DNA of 64,000 nucleotides, taken from contig JASSKH010000005.1 in the NCBI GenBank assembly GCA_031763025.1, forward strand, positions 12,728,528 to 12,792,527, read 5' to 3'. The notes beneath the pieces were generated by a model, which saw only the letters and a list, made by a program, of their open reading frames with translations, was not told the origin of the DNA and searched no databases. This stretch comes from Macrocystis pyrifera (lineage: Eukaryota > Sar > Phaeophyceae > Laminariales > Laminariaceae). Position 1 is the first letter of the stretch; each line of letters opens with the position of its first letter. Below, in pieces: positions 31,837-42,682 of the stretch. Both the position numbers and the translations under genes were made by a program.

Positions 31837-34800
31837 GATGCTGTTGCTCTTGGATCGCCCGAACTCTTGGGTTGTGGTTTTGTTGAATCACCCCGATATA
31901 TTCATGTACGCGCACTCAAACGTGCAACATTTCGCGCGACCTCTGTACCGGTATTCGGTCTTACATCGTCGTATGGTACGTGGTATGTATAACTCGTGAC
32001 CCTACCCGCGCGTGGTGGCAGCTTGGGCGGGTGGGAACGTTCGGAGGCTCTAAGGACTACACGGGCGCGCCTTTCTTCGCGAGCATGTCGGCACTTCGTG
32101 CGGGCGCCGACCTGTCGTACGTCTTCACGGCCAAGGAGGCCGCGCCTGCGCTCAAGGCCTACAGCCCGGAGCTCATGGTGCGCCTGCTGTAGACTAGACT
32201 ACCTGATACTAGGTATATGCAGAATATATCTCGTCGGTTTTTTAGATGTGGGCCTTTTCGTGCTCGTTTATTTGTCGTGTCGATAATGTCCGCCGTCTTT
32301 TTTTTTATTACGGGGGTCCATAGTTAACAGGACCTAATATTGTTATGTATGCCATAGGTCCTGTTAACTACAGACCCCCGTAATAGTACTCGTACTCCTG
32401 TTCCTTTTTGTTTGGGTATTTAATAATTGATACCTGGTACCTACCAGGTGTCACATATTGAAGCATATCTATAGACGTATTTCATGTTTTGCTTGTTTAT
32501 AGAAAATTGTGCTCAGCCGCTGCCGCGCAGTCAACGAGCAAATGTGTTGGGGTAGGGTACGTGGTATACAAGTATTATCCGGGGGTCTGGGGTACCCGGG
32601 TACCAATTCTGAATATGTTGGTCATACCCGGGTAGATACCCGAGTAGATATCCGATACCCGGGTAGGTTCCGTGGTACACCCAGTACCCGGGTAGATATC
32701 CGGGTGCATCCAGCGTATATTCTCTATTAAGCACCCCCTTGTGAAACATGCTACATATACGATGCGTACGGGGGGGGGTAGAATATCGTACGTTATATTA
32801 TGAGCTCTATAACTGCGGCTTTTACTTGTTCCAAGGCTTGCACTAACCGTTCGACCAGCAAGAAAAAAAAAAGGGTTTTTTGAGAGTGAAAAAAATACCC
32901 GGCAGGACAGAATGCAGATACTACCCCGGCTAACGAACAACCCAGTTTCATAAAAAAAAAAAAAAATCGTGACGATAGCAAGACGATAGGGTAGAACAAG
33001 CAACTAACGTGTTGCATTTCTAAGCCGCCTGTCGCTAACAGAGCGAACACGGTGATACAGGGGGCAGAACACCGCACGTACTGTAGTCGCATCGAGTACG
33101 TGTAGCAGGGGCGGGGTGCGACGCCGCCCAGAAAACGGCGCATAGAAAGCGCGAAACGATCAAGAGAATGCGGCGCGGCATTTTGAGCACGATCGGGCCA
33201 GAAATATTGAGCCACAAAAACCGAAAACCCCCCGACACGGAGGCATGCGAGTCGTGTGTACGAGCGCGTCGCGCGTTCGTGTCGTGTTGCGTTGCGTAGC
33301 TCCGCGTGCACGCCTCTCCCTACAACTTTGTCTTATTACGAACGGCGTCACGGACCTATTCACGTATACGCCGGGTTTGGGCTAGGGTCAGGATTTGGAT
33401 TGTAATTATCAGGGTTAGAGGGGGTTTACGCCGCTAGCAGCAGCAGATCGTGTAGTGCCTGACGTAAGAGTAGAGGTTCGGAGCAGAAATAGGAACGAGG
33501 GTGCGCTGTATCTCTCACAGCGCAGGCGTCGAAAGTTAAAAGTTCCCTTCACTCCTGCTGTCTGTAGCGGTTTCGAATTCAAGTAAACCGCCTTGCAATA
33601 CAGTACGAAACCCTAGTTTTCCTAGGCAGTCGTTCTTGCACTGCAAATACGAAAGAAACTGAAACGAAGCAAGCTGTGAGATCGATTTTTTTTTTAATCC
33701 CAACTCATCGTTGTAAGCACCAATATATACTCTGACGGTATTTTTCGCCGGATGTGGGCTAGGGTTAGAGTTTGGATGACGAGTTGGGCTTTGGGGGGTC
33801 AGGGTGCGTTAGCCGTGTTCCACCCACGCTCGACTCCCACCACACACTCGACCGCACCACAGGTAACGCCTGTGTACTCCTCCGACAAGCTGACGGATCG
33901 GTTAGAGCGGAAGGGTGAGCTCGTCCAGGCCGTGACGTCGCTGTTCCCCAAGCTTCACTCCCTGCTGCTCGGCCCTGGGCTGGGTCGGAACCCGGTCGTC
34001 CTTGCTGCCGCGGCGGAGATGGTGCGGGGGGCGAGAGAGCGGGGGCTGCCCGTCGTGCTTGACGCCGACTCTCTGGCGATGGTGGCTGAGAACCCAGAGA
34101 CCGTGCGTGGGTTCCCCCTTGCCGTCCTGACCCCGAACGCAAACGAGTTCAGGATTTTGTGCGAGCGCATGGAACGAGACGCCGACACTGTCGCCGCTGG
34201 TGGTGGTGGTGGTGGTGGTGGTGGTGGTGGTGGTGGTGGTGGTGAAGAGCCAGGAGGAAGGGCGGCGGCGGCTACGGCGGCATCGATAACAGTAGAGGAG
34301 AAGAAAGCAGCCGCGGTGGAGAGGCTTGCAAGGTACCTGGGCGGCGTGACGGTGGTGTCGAAGGGCAGGGTGGACATTATTTCGGACGGGGTGCGGACGA
34401 TAGCTTGCGCTGTCCCCGGAGGGCTGAAGCGCTGCGGCGGGATCGGCGACGTGCTGGCCGGAGCCATGGGCACCTCGCTCGCGTGGGTCTACTTACAGAA
34501 GCTCGGAGAAAAAGTGGGGGGAGGAGGAGAGGAAGCACAGGAGGTGAGGTCACATAGCGCGGGGGAGAGGGGGAAGGGAAAGGGAGGGGAGGGAGGGGGG
34601 GGGGGGAACGTAACTGAAGGGACGGGGGGGGATGGAGGGCGTTTGCGGGTCTACTGACTTTTTCATGAGGTTGTTGATGTCTTTGCTGGCGTGATATGCG
34701 TATGACATACGTATGTACTCGTTCGTGTAGAGCCAGGAAAAAGTTTTCCCCCCGTTTTTATTATTTGGAGAGATCGACGCTACGAACTTCAAAAGATTTT

Positions 34801-35731
34801 TTCTGTCGTGTGTGTCTTCAGTCGGTTGGTCAGCAGTGCTCGGCAAAGTTGTGCGGCATTCCATCTCCACCACCAGCCCCTTGGTTTTCCCGATACCGTC
34901 CCCTACCCCTCCCCCCGCCCACCCCCCCCCCCCACCCCGGGCACAGGAGCAACAGCGGGACCGCACCGTGTCGGCGGCCTGCTAACTCTTGACGGAACGA
35001 AACAGAACAGAATGTTGTAGGTGTAAAATATCAATTTACCGTCCATCAATCCACGGCGGTATGTATCAGCGGTGGCAGGACTGGCAATCCCGTGGTCAAT
35101 CAGCCTGAGACGCACCGTGGGAGGCATGTTGCGATGGCCCCCGCGACAACACCACGGCCCGCGGTGCGCATGGTGGTCACATTTCAACCGACGAGCCGTG
35201 CGGAGACCCTCTCCCCATCCCTCCCTCCCTCCGTCGCTCCCTCCCTCCCTCCCTCCTTCCTTCTCACTCTTCCTCCCGCCTCCATCCCTTCCTCCCTCCT
35301 TTCCGAACTACCTTCTCGTGGGCTAAATGAAGATCTTGCCGTCTCCACCGTTCACCGTCCCTGTCCTCTCTCCATCTCCCCCCCTCCTCCCCTCCCCCCC
35401 CTCGCCTCCCCTCCTCTCTCCTCACCCCTCCCCTCCCCACCCCTTCACTCCCGTCCTCTCTTTCTCCCGCCCCCTCTCCCCTTCGCCTTCCCCCTCCAAA
35501 CCTTCCTGTCCTCTCGCGATTAATATTAACGCGCCGCCGTTTATATATTTTCCACTCTAAAAGGCGCGAGAGCTGCGGCTGTGGGCCACCTGGTGGGCGT
35601 GCGCCTTGACCCGACACTCCAGCCGGAAGGCGTACGAAGCGAAGGGCCGAGCGATGTCGGCGACGGATGTGTTCGAGCACCTGGGAGGCGTTTTGGAGGA
35701 GGTGGCGCCTAGTCCCGCCGTGGAGGACTGA
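24608..35731 (+). CDS. NAXD: ATP-dependent (S)-NAD(P)H-hydrate dehydratase
   Basis: Four exons, 24608-24781, 32022-32177, 33863-34543 and 35573-35731, all in phase 0, total 389 codons plus TGA. The enzyme uses ATP to dehydrate damaged (S)-NADHX and NADPHX back to NADH/NADPH, working with an NAXE epimerase. Family signatures in order: [90 protein letters not shown] and [20 protein letters not shown] with the Gly-Asp of the active site. An in-frame TAG lies 24 nt upstream of the ATG, which has G at +4. Length agrees with the family apart from an in-frame polyglycine insert. No clear organelle presequence is visible. Introns of 7.2, 1.7 and 1.0 kb hold repeats. Confidence 0.93.
25409..25915. repeat. 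Palindromic AGCT minisatellite, array 1
   Basis: The array is ~500 bp of ~42-bp units built from CTATAGCTCAAGC, AAAACATGTGCAGATGAG and GATGAGCTAGCTCATC (a perfect palindrome). Two unit types alternate. It lies in NAXD intron 1. Confidence 0.9.
27408..27830. repeat. Palindromic AGCT minisatellite, array 2
   Basis: Same unit as 25409-25915, in the same orientation, 1.5 kb downstream, beginning with TCATGAGCTAGCTCATC in both arrays. The boundaries are abrupt on the left and decayed on the right (CACGTGGCTCACCGGTGAGC). Confidence 0.9.
27897..27980. repeat. CTG/TTG microsatellite
   Basis: About 80 bp of CTG and TTG triplets lie in NAXD intron 1. Similar triplet runs lie at 10958-11020, 16740-16820, 31796-31835 and 38952-39006. 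Confidence 0.9.
28642..28762 (-). CDS. Possible first exon of the DOT1-like gene
   Basis: ATG at 28762 opens 40 codons ([20 protein letters not shown]...) and ends ACA G|GTGAGA with one base, the phase required by the acceptor at 22944; the join gives DCFT-E-LIVHEN. If real, NAXD exon 1 lies on the opposite strand inside a 5.7-kb intron. The hydrophobic start looks like a signal peptide, which is odd for a methyltransferase, so this may be a different gene or a chance frame. Confidence 0.3.
29879..29984 (+). mobile_element. Family C MITE, copy 2
   Basis: TTACCGGGGTCCATAGTTAA at the left and the complement with ...CCCCCCGTAA at the right, core in the forward (AAATATTGT...GGTTTTTATG) order. 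TA flanks both ends. In NAXD intron 1. Confidence 0.85.
30806..30950. repeat. 112-bp local duplication
   Basis: TCCAACTTTTGCTTTTTGGC and CTGTATTGTTT recur 112 bp apart with few changes. Intronic. Confidence 0.7.
31561..31673 (-). mobile_element. Family C MITE, copy 3
   Basis: TTACGGGGGTCCATAGTTAA ends with the core reversed relative to copy 2. Carries a small insertion with ACCTGGTATGG after the left terminal repeat. Confidence 0.85.
32022..32177 (+). CDS. NAXD: NAXD exon 2
   Basis: The exon has 52 codons from GGTGGCAG| to ATG|GTGCGC. It carries [20 protein letters not shown] and [20 protein letters not shown], the nucleotide-binding entry of the ribokinase-like fold. Confidence 0.93.
32308..32383 (+). 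mobile_element. Family C MITE, copy 4, internal deletion
   Basis: Both terminal repeats are intact (TTACGGGGGTCCATAGTTAA), but only 76 bp remain; about 30 bp of the A/T core is lost. In NAXD intron 2. Confidence 0.85.
32570..32705. repeat. ACCCGGGTA palindrome cluster
   Basis: At least five TACCCGGGTA-type palindromes with GATATCCG spacers in 135 bp, in NAXD intron 2. Confidence 0.8.
33863..34543 (+). CDS. NAXD: NAXD exon 3 with polyglycine tract
   Basis: The exon has 227 codons from ACCACAG| to GAG|GTGAGG. It contains [36 protein letters not shown] and [14 protein letters not shown] repeat at 34199-34243 adds about fifteen Gly residues followed by an Ala-rich linker, in a position where the family tolerates a loop. 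Confidence 0.93.
34199..34243 (+). repeat. In-frame GGT microsatellite coding polyglycine
   Basis: Fifteen consecutive GGT codons lie within NAXD exon 3. The repeat keeps frame and is likely length-variable. Confidence 0.95.
35214..35300. repeat. CCCT/CCTT pyrimidine microsatellite
   Basis: Repeated CTCCCTCCCT and TCCTTC units lie in NAXD intron 3, within a pyrimidine-only-like region extending to about 35510. Confidence 0.85.
35573..35731 (+). CDS. NAXD: NAXD terminal exon
   Basis: The exon has 52 codons and a TGA. It encodes [20 protein letters not shown] and [20 protein letters not shown], matching the C-terminal pattern A-F/Y-E-GR-M-T/S-D. The acceptor GCGCGAGAG| is weak, lacking a pyrimidine tract, but phase and family agreement are good. 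Confidence 0.85.
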   Translation: MRLWATWWACALTRHSSRKAYEAKGRAMSATDVFEHLGGVLEEVAPSPAVED

Positions 35732-35931
35732 CTGACCAATAAGATTCAGCAACAGCAACAACGATACTCGTACGCGTACACACATGGCAACGAATGGCAG
35801 GAACGTCCTATATACCTGTTTGGTTGTTGTTGTTGATTGTTTATTTTTTTTGTTTTTCAAGATACGTCAGTCAGCCACATGAGATGGAACCTGCCGTCGA
35901 AAATCACTTTACGAGCGTGCGTGTGATGCTC

Positions 35932-36206
35932 ATACCAAGATAAAAAGGTTGCTTCGCCATATACCGGTATACCGTAAGGAGCGTTGAGTTCCCACAGGGG
36001 TAGGGTGCGACCGTTTCTTAGCGCTCGATTTTTTCTCCAGAACGGGAAGGTTGCTAATACCGAACGTCGTGTTTTCGGTTATATCTGGTCGAGAGCCTTC
36101 GGAAAAATATAACGTACCTGGTACGACGGTAGCACCCTCACCGCCTTCGAGCTCAACGCTCTCCACGGTATACCGGTATATGGCATAGCAACCTTTTGTC
36201 TTAGTA
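35932..36206. mobile_element. Foldback MITE, ~275 bp
   Basis: The arms 35932-36015 and 36125-36206 are inverted copies: AAAAGGTTGCTTCGCCATAT, ACCGGTATACCGTAAGGAGC and GTTGAG on the left recur as complement on the right, with weaker similarity continuing inward (GGGTGCGACCGT). It has a non-coding centre. It lies just downstream of NAXD. Confidence 0.75.
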
Positions 36207-36220
36207 TTGGTTGGTTGGTG

Positions 36221-36221
<1 letters not shown>

Positions 36222-36272
<51 letters not shown>

Positions 36273-36298
36273 ACCCCCCCCCCCCCCCCCCCCCCCCC
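36222..36298. repeat. Poly-C run of 77 bases
   Basis: All C except one A at 36273. Begins 16 bp after the foldback element. Confidence 0.97.
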
Positions 36299-36781
36299 GG
36301 GTAACGCCAGCGGCAGCAGGACGATTTTGCAGAGACTGTTGCGCCGCCTATGACCAAAGTGCGCACAGAAACTATAACCCTGCTTGAAGGGGACGAACTA
36401 GGTCAGTTTTTTTTCTGTGGATTGTAGCGTTACGTGAGTTTAAGATCGTCGTGTTTTTTTTTTTTTTTGTGTTTGGTGTTTTTTGTACGCAACGAATTCG
36501 CTACCCTCCACGGGGCGAAATTTAAGAACCGCTACGACGTCAATATGAAGGCCAAGGGGTCCTTGTATTCACGCCGAGAGGGTCAGACGATGGCTGTCGG
36601 TGCAGGTGCGACATGCCTTAACTCCCTGTGTGCGCTGACAGGTCAGAAGAGATCCGACCCACGGGCCTGAGGCTCGCTCGGGTCCGTGCTGCGCTCCTGA
36701 GTCTCGATGCGGCTTCACGCGGTGGGTGCGTGGTTTGTCGTGGATGCTTCGCGCGATTTCTGTTCTTCCTTGTTTCTTTAG

Positions 36782-36870
36782 CTACACGACAAACACACCG
36801 CAGTAGAGTTTACGTACAAATATTGGGAGAACGATGACCCGGTGCGGGCGGTTCGATCTTTCTGCATCAG
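36782..36870 (+). CDS. Isolated internal exon, unrecognised protein
   Basis: A classical acceptor (TTCCTTGTTTCTTTAG) and donor (CAG|GTACGAG) bracket 29 codons plus two bases, LHDKHTAVEFTYKYWENDDP then VRAVRSFCI. The peptide looks like real protein, but no family was recognised and no adjoining exon in matching phase was found. Sequence at 36520-36600 (KFKNRYDVNMKAKG) may belong to the same gene but lacks a good acceptor. Confidence 0.45.
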
Positions 36871-37539
36871 GTACGAGTACTCAAGGGCGCATGACAAAAA
36901 GATGAACAGACACCACACTCCAAGGGTGCTCGACGAGAAGTGAACACGACCTACAGTCCTTCCCACGGTGTCAAAATGAAGGGGAAAAAAAATGTAACCA
37001 GTGCGTCGGGATTTCTGCACGAAATTACATAAAAAAGGAGTTTTTTTTTCTTCATATTTGTATTTTTTACCCCCCTGTCTGGGTCCCGAAAATTGAAAAT
37101 TGGTAGTGAGGTGTCGGGATTTTGTTTTTTTTCGTTGGCGCCCTGCACACTCCTAAAAAGGTCAAAACGAAAAGAATCCAAGTAGTACAAATTTGGAAGA
37201 AAAAAAATGTTGTCGGGGGTGTCTAAAACCAAGTAATCCAAAATTATATATTTTTTAAAATGTTGTCTTACGTATATCAATTAACCTGTGACCACAGCGC
37301 TCCGGTTTTTGGTTCATTCTAACTTTTTTTAGGTGAGGTGGCGAAAAAAAGCTGATGCGGGCGTGCCCCTGATGTATCTCAGGTAACTTTTTTCGTAGAC
37401 GCTTTTTCCCCCCCCTTTTATTTTGCCTGCAGCCTACATACAACCTGCAACCCACAGCCTGCAGCCTGCTTACAACATAAACCTTCGCTTGGGATACGTA
37501 CGTATAGGAAAGGTGTATCGTCTGTATGATATCACACGG

Positions 37540-38445
37540 GTGATAACATAACATCCCCCCTTCTGACACGGGTGATAATATAACACCCCCCCCGTATCAC
37601 ACGGGTGATGGGATAACACACCCCCTTGTAACACGGGTGATAACATAACACCCCCCCCCTTGTAACACGGTTGATACCATAACACCCCCCCCGTATCACA
37701 CGGGTGATACGATAACACACACCCTTGTAACACGGGTGATAACATAACACACCCCCTTCTAACACGGGTGATAACATAACACTCCCTCGTATCACACGGG
37801 TGATGGGATGTCACACACCCTTGTAACACGGGTGATAGCATAGCACCCCCCCCTTGTAACACGGGGGATTATATAACATCCCCCCGTATATCACGCCCCC
37901 CCGTATCACTCGGGTGATAGGATAACACACCCCTCTCAACAACACGGTGATAACATAGCACACCCCCTTCTAACACGGGTGATAACATAACACCCCCCCG
38001 TATCACTCGGGTGATAGGATAACACACCCCTCTACAACACGGGTGATAACATAGCACACCCCCTTCTAACACGGGTGATAACATAACACCCCCCCCCGTA
38101 TCACACGGGTGATAGGATAACACACACCCTTGTAACACGGGTGATAACATAACTCACCCCCTTCTGACACGGGTGATAGCATAACACCCCCCGTATCACA
38201 CGGGTGATAGGATAACACACCCCCTTGTAACACGGGTGATAACATAGCACCCCCACCTTGTATCACGGGTGATTAGATAACATCCCCCCGTATCACACGG
38301 GTGATAACATAACACCGCCCCTTGTAACATGGGTGATAACATAACACCCCCCCTTGTGACACGAGTGATAACATAACACCCCCCCCGTATCACACGGGTG
38401 ATAGGATAACACACCCCTCTAGAACACGGTTGGTAACATAACACA
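37540..38445. repeat. Satellite array of ~32-36-bp units
   Basis: About 27 units of ACACGGGTGATAACATAACA followed by 4-9 C and either TTGTA or CGTATC. GTGATAACATAACAC varies little while the C run varies in length. The minus strand is open in several frames because the repeat lacks stops; this is not taken as coding. The unit matches the terminal repeat of the element at 62430-62658. Confidence 0.93.
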
Positions 38446-38559
38446 CGCCCTGGGATGTATTTCAGAGCCGATTTTTTTCAAAACCAGGGGGGGAGGGGGG
38501 GGGGGAGTCACCCAACGACAATGGCGGCTTTTGGGAAGAGAGATCTCTCACCGAGATGT

Positions 38560-38735
38560 GTCAATAATAAACCCGTCCCTTTTCGGCGTTTGCTCTCTTT
38601 TTTCCCGCCGTCGTCGAGAAAGTCGTGTTGGTGTTTCGACCCCCTAGTCAATAATAAACCCGTCGCTTCTCGGGGTTTTGCTACTCTTTTTCCCCGCTGT
38701 CGTCGAGAAAGTCGTCTTGGTCTTTCGACCCCCGA
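38560..38735. repeat. ~90-bp tandem duplication
   Basis: GTCAATAATAAACCCGTC through GTCGTCGAGAAAGTCGT-TTGG occurs twice in succession with about 85-90 percent similarity by eye. Confidence 0.8.
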
Positions 38736-38821
38736 CCCCTGGACGGGGGTGTTTGTGTGTCGTCTTGCGTGTCGTGCGTGCTCCACGAAAAACGCCGGCA
38801 CGATAACTTGCTGCTGTTATT

Positions 38822-38950
38822 TGTGTGTGTTGTGTGTGTGTGTGTGTGTGTGTTTTTTTTTGTCCGCGCCTCTCTATGTTCCATCTTCATTGGCTGCAAG
38901 ATTGTCCGTTTTATTGTTGTTGTTGTTGTTGTTGTTGCAATTGTGCCGTG

Positions 38951-39006
<56 letters not shown>
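38822..39006. repeat. GT, GTT and CTG microsatellites
   Basis: GT run 38822-38850, GTT run 38916-38936 and about eighteen CTG triplets 38952-39006. Confidence 0.95.
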
Positions 39007-39043
39007 ACGGCCAACAGCCAAAACGAACTGAAAAAAAGTGCAG

Positions 39044-39135
39044 CTTGTTCCTTTGTTCCTGTTGAAATGCACTTGTACAAGAAAGATGGCGAACCGCTCT
39101 GGATCGTGTTGGACCGATACTGCGTACCAAATTGA
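39044..39135 (+). CDS. Possible terminal exon, unrecognised protein
   Basis: After GTGCAG, two bases plus 29 codons encode CSFVPVEMHLYKKDGEPLWI and VLDRYCVPN, then TGA. The peptide is protein-like, but the acceptor has no pyrimidine tract, only a CTG repeat 40 bp upstream. Family unknown. Confidence 0.35.
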
Positions 39136-40121
39136 ACGCATATTTCATACGAAGTCTGTAGGTATTCGTAGTACCTGGATTCTTCGTGAAAGAGCGTGGA
39201 CCGTATATATATATACCGATGCAAGTAGAGGGGTGACAGCCCCCCCCTCTGCAGTCTACTGCTCGCTGCTTCTGGAGGAATAATCGCGGCTGTGTTTCAA
39301 GCTCTTGAGTTTTCGATCAATCACCCACCAACAACGCAGTGTGCGCCCAAGCGGCGGAGATCCCAGCGGGGACGACCTCGCAGCATTCCCACGGCGCGCA
39401 ACTGCTTGTTCGGTTCTCCACCGCGAGCAAATAAACAAAAGGCTACTCGCGAAAAACTGAATCTAAATCCTGTGTCACAATAACGCGAGAGAGACACACA
39501 CACACGCTTTTTCGCCTTTTTTTTCAACCTGTTTTTTTTTTTTTTTTGTTCTTCATTTTTTTCATTGTTTTTCGAGCCGATTTTAGTACACGCCCGGCGA
39601 GCGCAACTATATACAGTAGTGCGCCAGGTACGAATACCAAGTGTATATCAGGTATTTGATAGGAGGGGGGGAGGAGCATGCCTTTTCTTTGGCGACCCCA
39701 CCGACGGGCGAAAAATATTATTAGGAAAAAATCACAAGAGATCGTACTTAGGCTGATTCTTATCGGAGAACTATTTTTTTTGCAGAATTTTCCAAAGTTT
39801 GGAAATAATTGGAGATATGTTCGTGTCAAGATACGGAGGCGTTCTGTCACTATTCGTGAAATTGTCCAGACGAAAAAAAAAATCGGGTTTGTTAAATTTC
39901 GAATATTTGGGGGGGAAAAATGAGGAAAATCTGGCAGATAAAAAAATTGCGCGAAAAAAACATGGAAATTATGGAAAAAAAGCTCTCCGCTAAGAATGAC
40001 CCGTATAAGTGGAGTTTTGCGACTTAATGCTATTTGTTTGGGACGCATAGTATATTTCGGTAAGGGTACGCCCCGGGATTTTCTTGGTTTTCCTCAGTTG
40101 AACTCTATACTATTAATATTA

Positions 40122-40227
40122 TTACGGGGGTCCATAGTTAACAGGACCAAATTTTGTTAGTAAAAATAGGTAAATATATAGGTTTTAATGTATACCATAG
40201 GTCCTATTAACTATGGACCCCCCGTAA
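40122..40227 (+). mobile_element. Family C MITE, copy 5
   Basis: TTACGGGGGTCCATAGTTAA and complement, forward core, TA on both sides. Confidence 0.88.
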
Positions 40228-41591
40228 TAGTAATAAGAGAGGTCGAAAGTGACTTTTGGGATAATATGTAAGGCCGACCCGACGAGCCATGTGATCATAT
40301 TATTCCATCGGCCATCTGACGATGTGTACGGCTTATTTCCAGTCGTATGTTCCATCCACATGCCAAAAGGGTATCTAGAATACAATAACTCGGAACATGG
40401 AAGAAGATGCCATCAATCACAGACCTGAATATTCGACAAAATTCTGCCAATAATGCAGTTCCGCCTACGAAGGACTCTACTCACTCCTAACTTTTGTAGA
40501 TTCATCGCAAAAAATTGTCTGGAAAGCTGGGGTGTCGAGAGTTCGAAATCGCCAGTTGGGATGGAAGTTGACTCGTGTTGACGGAGCGCTAGCGTGAGGT
40601 TTTCCTGTCGTTTCGACCTCGAGGGTTTTTTTTCCCCCTCTCTCAACTCTCAACCCCCCTTTCTCCGAGCTCTCTCAACTCTCAACCCCCCTTTCTCCGA
40701 GCGGGGAGATTGCGCAATAATATTGTGCAACTTCGAAGAAAGCAACAAGCGCAAAGCGGAAGATTATCGAAATACTTTTTTTTTTTTTTAATGTAACAAA
40801 AAAAAAAACGAGATATTGATTGGTTGATTGATTGATTGATTGATTGTTGGTTGGTTGGTTGATGGGTAAGTTCCTCAGTTGTATGGTCAGGAAAAAAGGC
40901 AAAATGTGCCACTCCCTTCGTTGCACGCGTGTTGGTAGAGAGAGAATGGCATGCTCGTAAAGTCTCGAAAGCGTGATCACAGCCCCTGCCTGGTACACGG
41001 AGGTGGAAGGGACCCCCCCCTATCGACATCCTAATGGAACGTGGACGTTGTAAGCACCTACCAGGTAGACACCTGTTGGAGCCTTTAAAACCCCGCAGAG
41101 ATGCGTGGGTTTGTCCACGTACTACGTACGTACGTGCTGTCGGCCTCTAGCGTCCTTTTTTGTTATGTTTTCCCGAATAGTTGTTGCCTATCAATAGAAG
41201 GTATCTCGACTGGATTGGCCCACTAGTATTGAATACTGAATACTTGTGTGGGAGCTTGGTGTGTTTTTTTTTTAGCGTTCCGGTAGGTGCTTACAACGCC
41301 CCCGCCTTTTTTCCCATTTTCTCAAGGTAGGATTTTTTCCCGAGACTACTCGCTTGAGGAGCAAGCACTATACTACTGTATTAGTACTATGTCTCCCCCC
41401 CCAAAAATGGTACGTATGAGAAACAAGTAAAACGGTTTACCCCGGCCTGTCGTACGTTAGGTGTTGTTCGAATCATATTCTATAAAACGAAAAGGGGATC
41501 AACGATACTAGGTCATGCCTTATTTACGATAGTGAGGCATGCCTTAATGCTTTATTGGACATATCGGTTTTAAGTGCCCTTAATCCGTTCA

Positions 41592-41668
41592 GGACCGCAA
41601 TCCTGTTTTTGGGGACAAACTACTTGGAATAATTTGAGTGATTTGTCCCCAAAACGGGACTGTGGCAC
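41592..41668. mobile_element. Family E palindromic element, copy 1 (intact)
   Basis: ACCGCAATCCTGTTTTTGGG at the left and CAAAACGGGACTGTGGCA at the right form an imperfect inverted repeat around CTTGGAATAATTTGAGTG. It lies 9 bp from family C copy 6. Confidence 0.75.
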
Positions 41669-41676
41669 TATTAATA

Positions 41677-41779
41677 TTACGGGGGACCATAGTTAGTAGG
41701 ACCTACGGTAACACACAAACCTATATATTTCCCTATTTTTACTATCAACATTTGGTCCTATTTACTATGGTCCCCCGCA
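41677..41779 (-). mobile_element. Family C MITE, copy 6
   Basis: TTACGGGGGACCATAGTTAG with reversed core (ACACACAAACCTATATATTT); right end decayed to CCCCCGCAG. Confidence 0.85.
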
Positions 41780-42121
41780 GCAAAAGGCATTCAGGTGACA
41801 TGAATGTTTTGGCCAGAAAGTGCTTCTACCCCCGGTCGTAGCTCAAGCAAGGCATGCAAGTTACGGATGCAGATGCCATATGAGGCATGTGCCTCATCGG
41901 GTACTTGTTCAGTGCCCCTTCAAGAACCCCGTCAAAGTCTTAAATGCTTCGGCCAGAAAACGCTGCTACCCCTGCCGCCGCAGCATGCGTCGAATGTCGA
42001 AAAGGAGTTCGGAACGGGAGGGGGTCCCGCCTAGATAGTGCTTAGTAAAGCGATCATCGAGTTTAGATGTTCAAGCGGACGTCAGAGCAGAGATGTAAGG
42101 CACATCATACATATATATATG

Positions 42122-42217
42122 CGTCCCCGGTGGCTTGGTAGGTGGTCCGCGTGCCTATCAGGATCATCAATCTCGTGGGTTCAAGTCTCACCGAGTGCGT
42201 GCTCGTAGGGACTTTTT
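42122..42217 (+). ncRNA. tRNA-derived SINE head or tRNA pseudogene (Pol III unit)
   Basis: A-box-like TGGCTTGGTAGG (42131-42142) and B-box-like GGTTCAAGTCT (42178-42188) stand 47 bp apart as in tRNA genes, and TTTTT follows at 42213-42217. A T-arm GTGGG-loop-CTCAC is present, but the acceptor stem positions do not pair and no D stem forms, so it is not a functional tRNA. No second copy was seen in this window. Confidence 0.45.
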
Positions 42218-42365
42218 CTCGCATAAAAAATTGATCAGCGGAAAGCGCGAGAGCGTGAGTTAGCTACATTCGATGAAAATCGACGAGCAGTGGGAATAAT
42301 GCTGAACCCTATGCGCGACAAAAAATGAAGGTACGTACCGGGGGGAGAAGGGACGACACCTGTGA

Positions 42366-42415
42366 CTACGGCTTGTCCAGAAGATCGCCGATGGTAAAAC
42401 CTCCTACAAGTTGGG
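42366..42415 (-). CDS. Isolated terminal exon of an unknown minus-strand gene
   Basis: A strong acceptor (TTACTCTTACTTTCCAG) is followed by two bases and 15 codons, QLVGGFTIGDLLDKP, then TAG. It is compact and protein-like; upstream exons were not identified. Confidence 0.45.
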
Positions 42416-42682
42416 CTGGAAAGTAAGAGTAATGATAATATCTACCAGGTATATATATAGTTGGGCTCAACGACGTCGTTCGTGCCGTTTCGTTCTTCCT
42501 TTTGCCCGGTACTCCAAGCCCCTTGATGCCTGTGGGTTCCTTCGAGGGGACGCTGTGTCGTCTGTGCCATTCTGTGTGTGCGTGCACACTTAACGCTATT
42601 ATTCGCTGCAGCTTATTTGCCACTGTTTTTCCCTGCCTTGTCCGTGCTTCTGTGTCTCCTCCTGCCCCCACACCGGTCTCAG

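Noticed and set aside
37470-38444. Overlapping minus-strand frames with repeating CYHPC-like peptides
   Set aside because: Satellite translation; unit length varies by the C-run length, breaking the frame between units.
37540-38445. CRISPR-like array
   Set aside because: Repeats are contiguous with no unique spacers and the genome is eukaryotic.
42122-42217. Functional tRNA gene
   Set aside because: Acceptor stem and D stem do not pair although A and B boxes are present.
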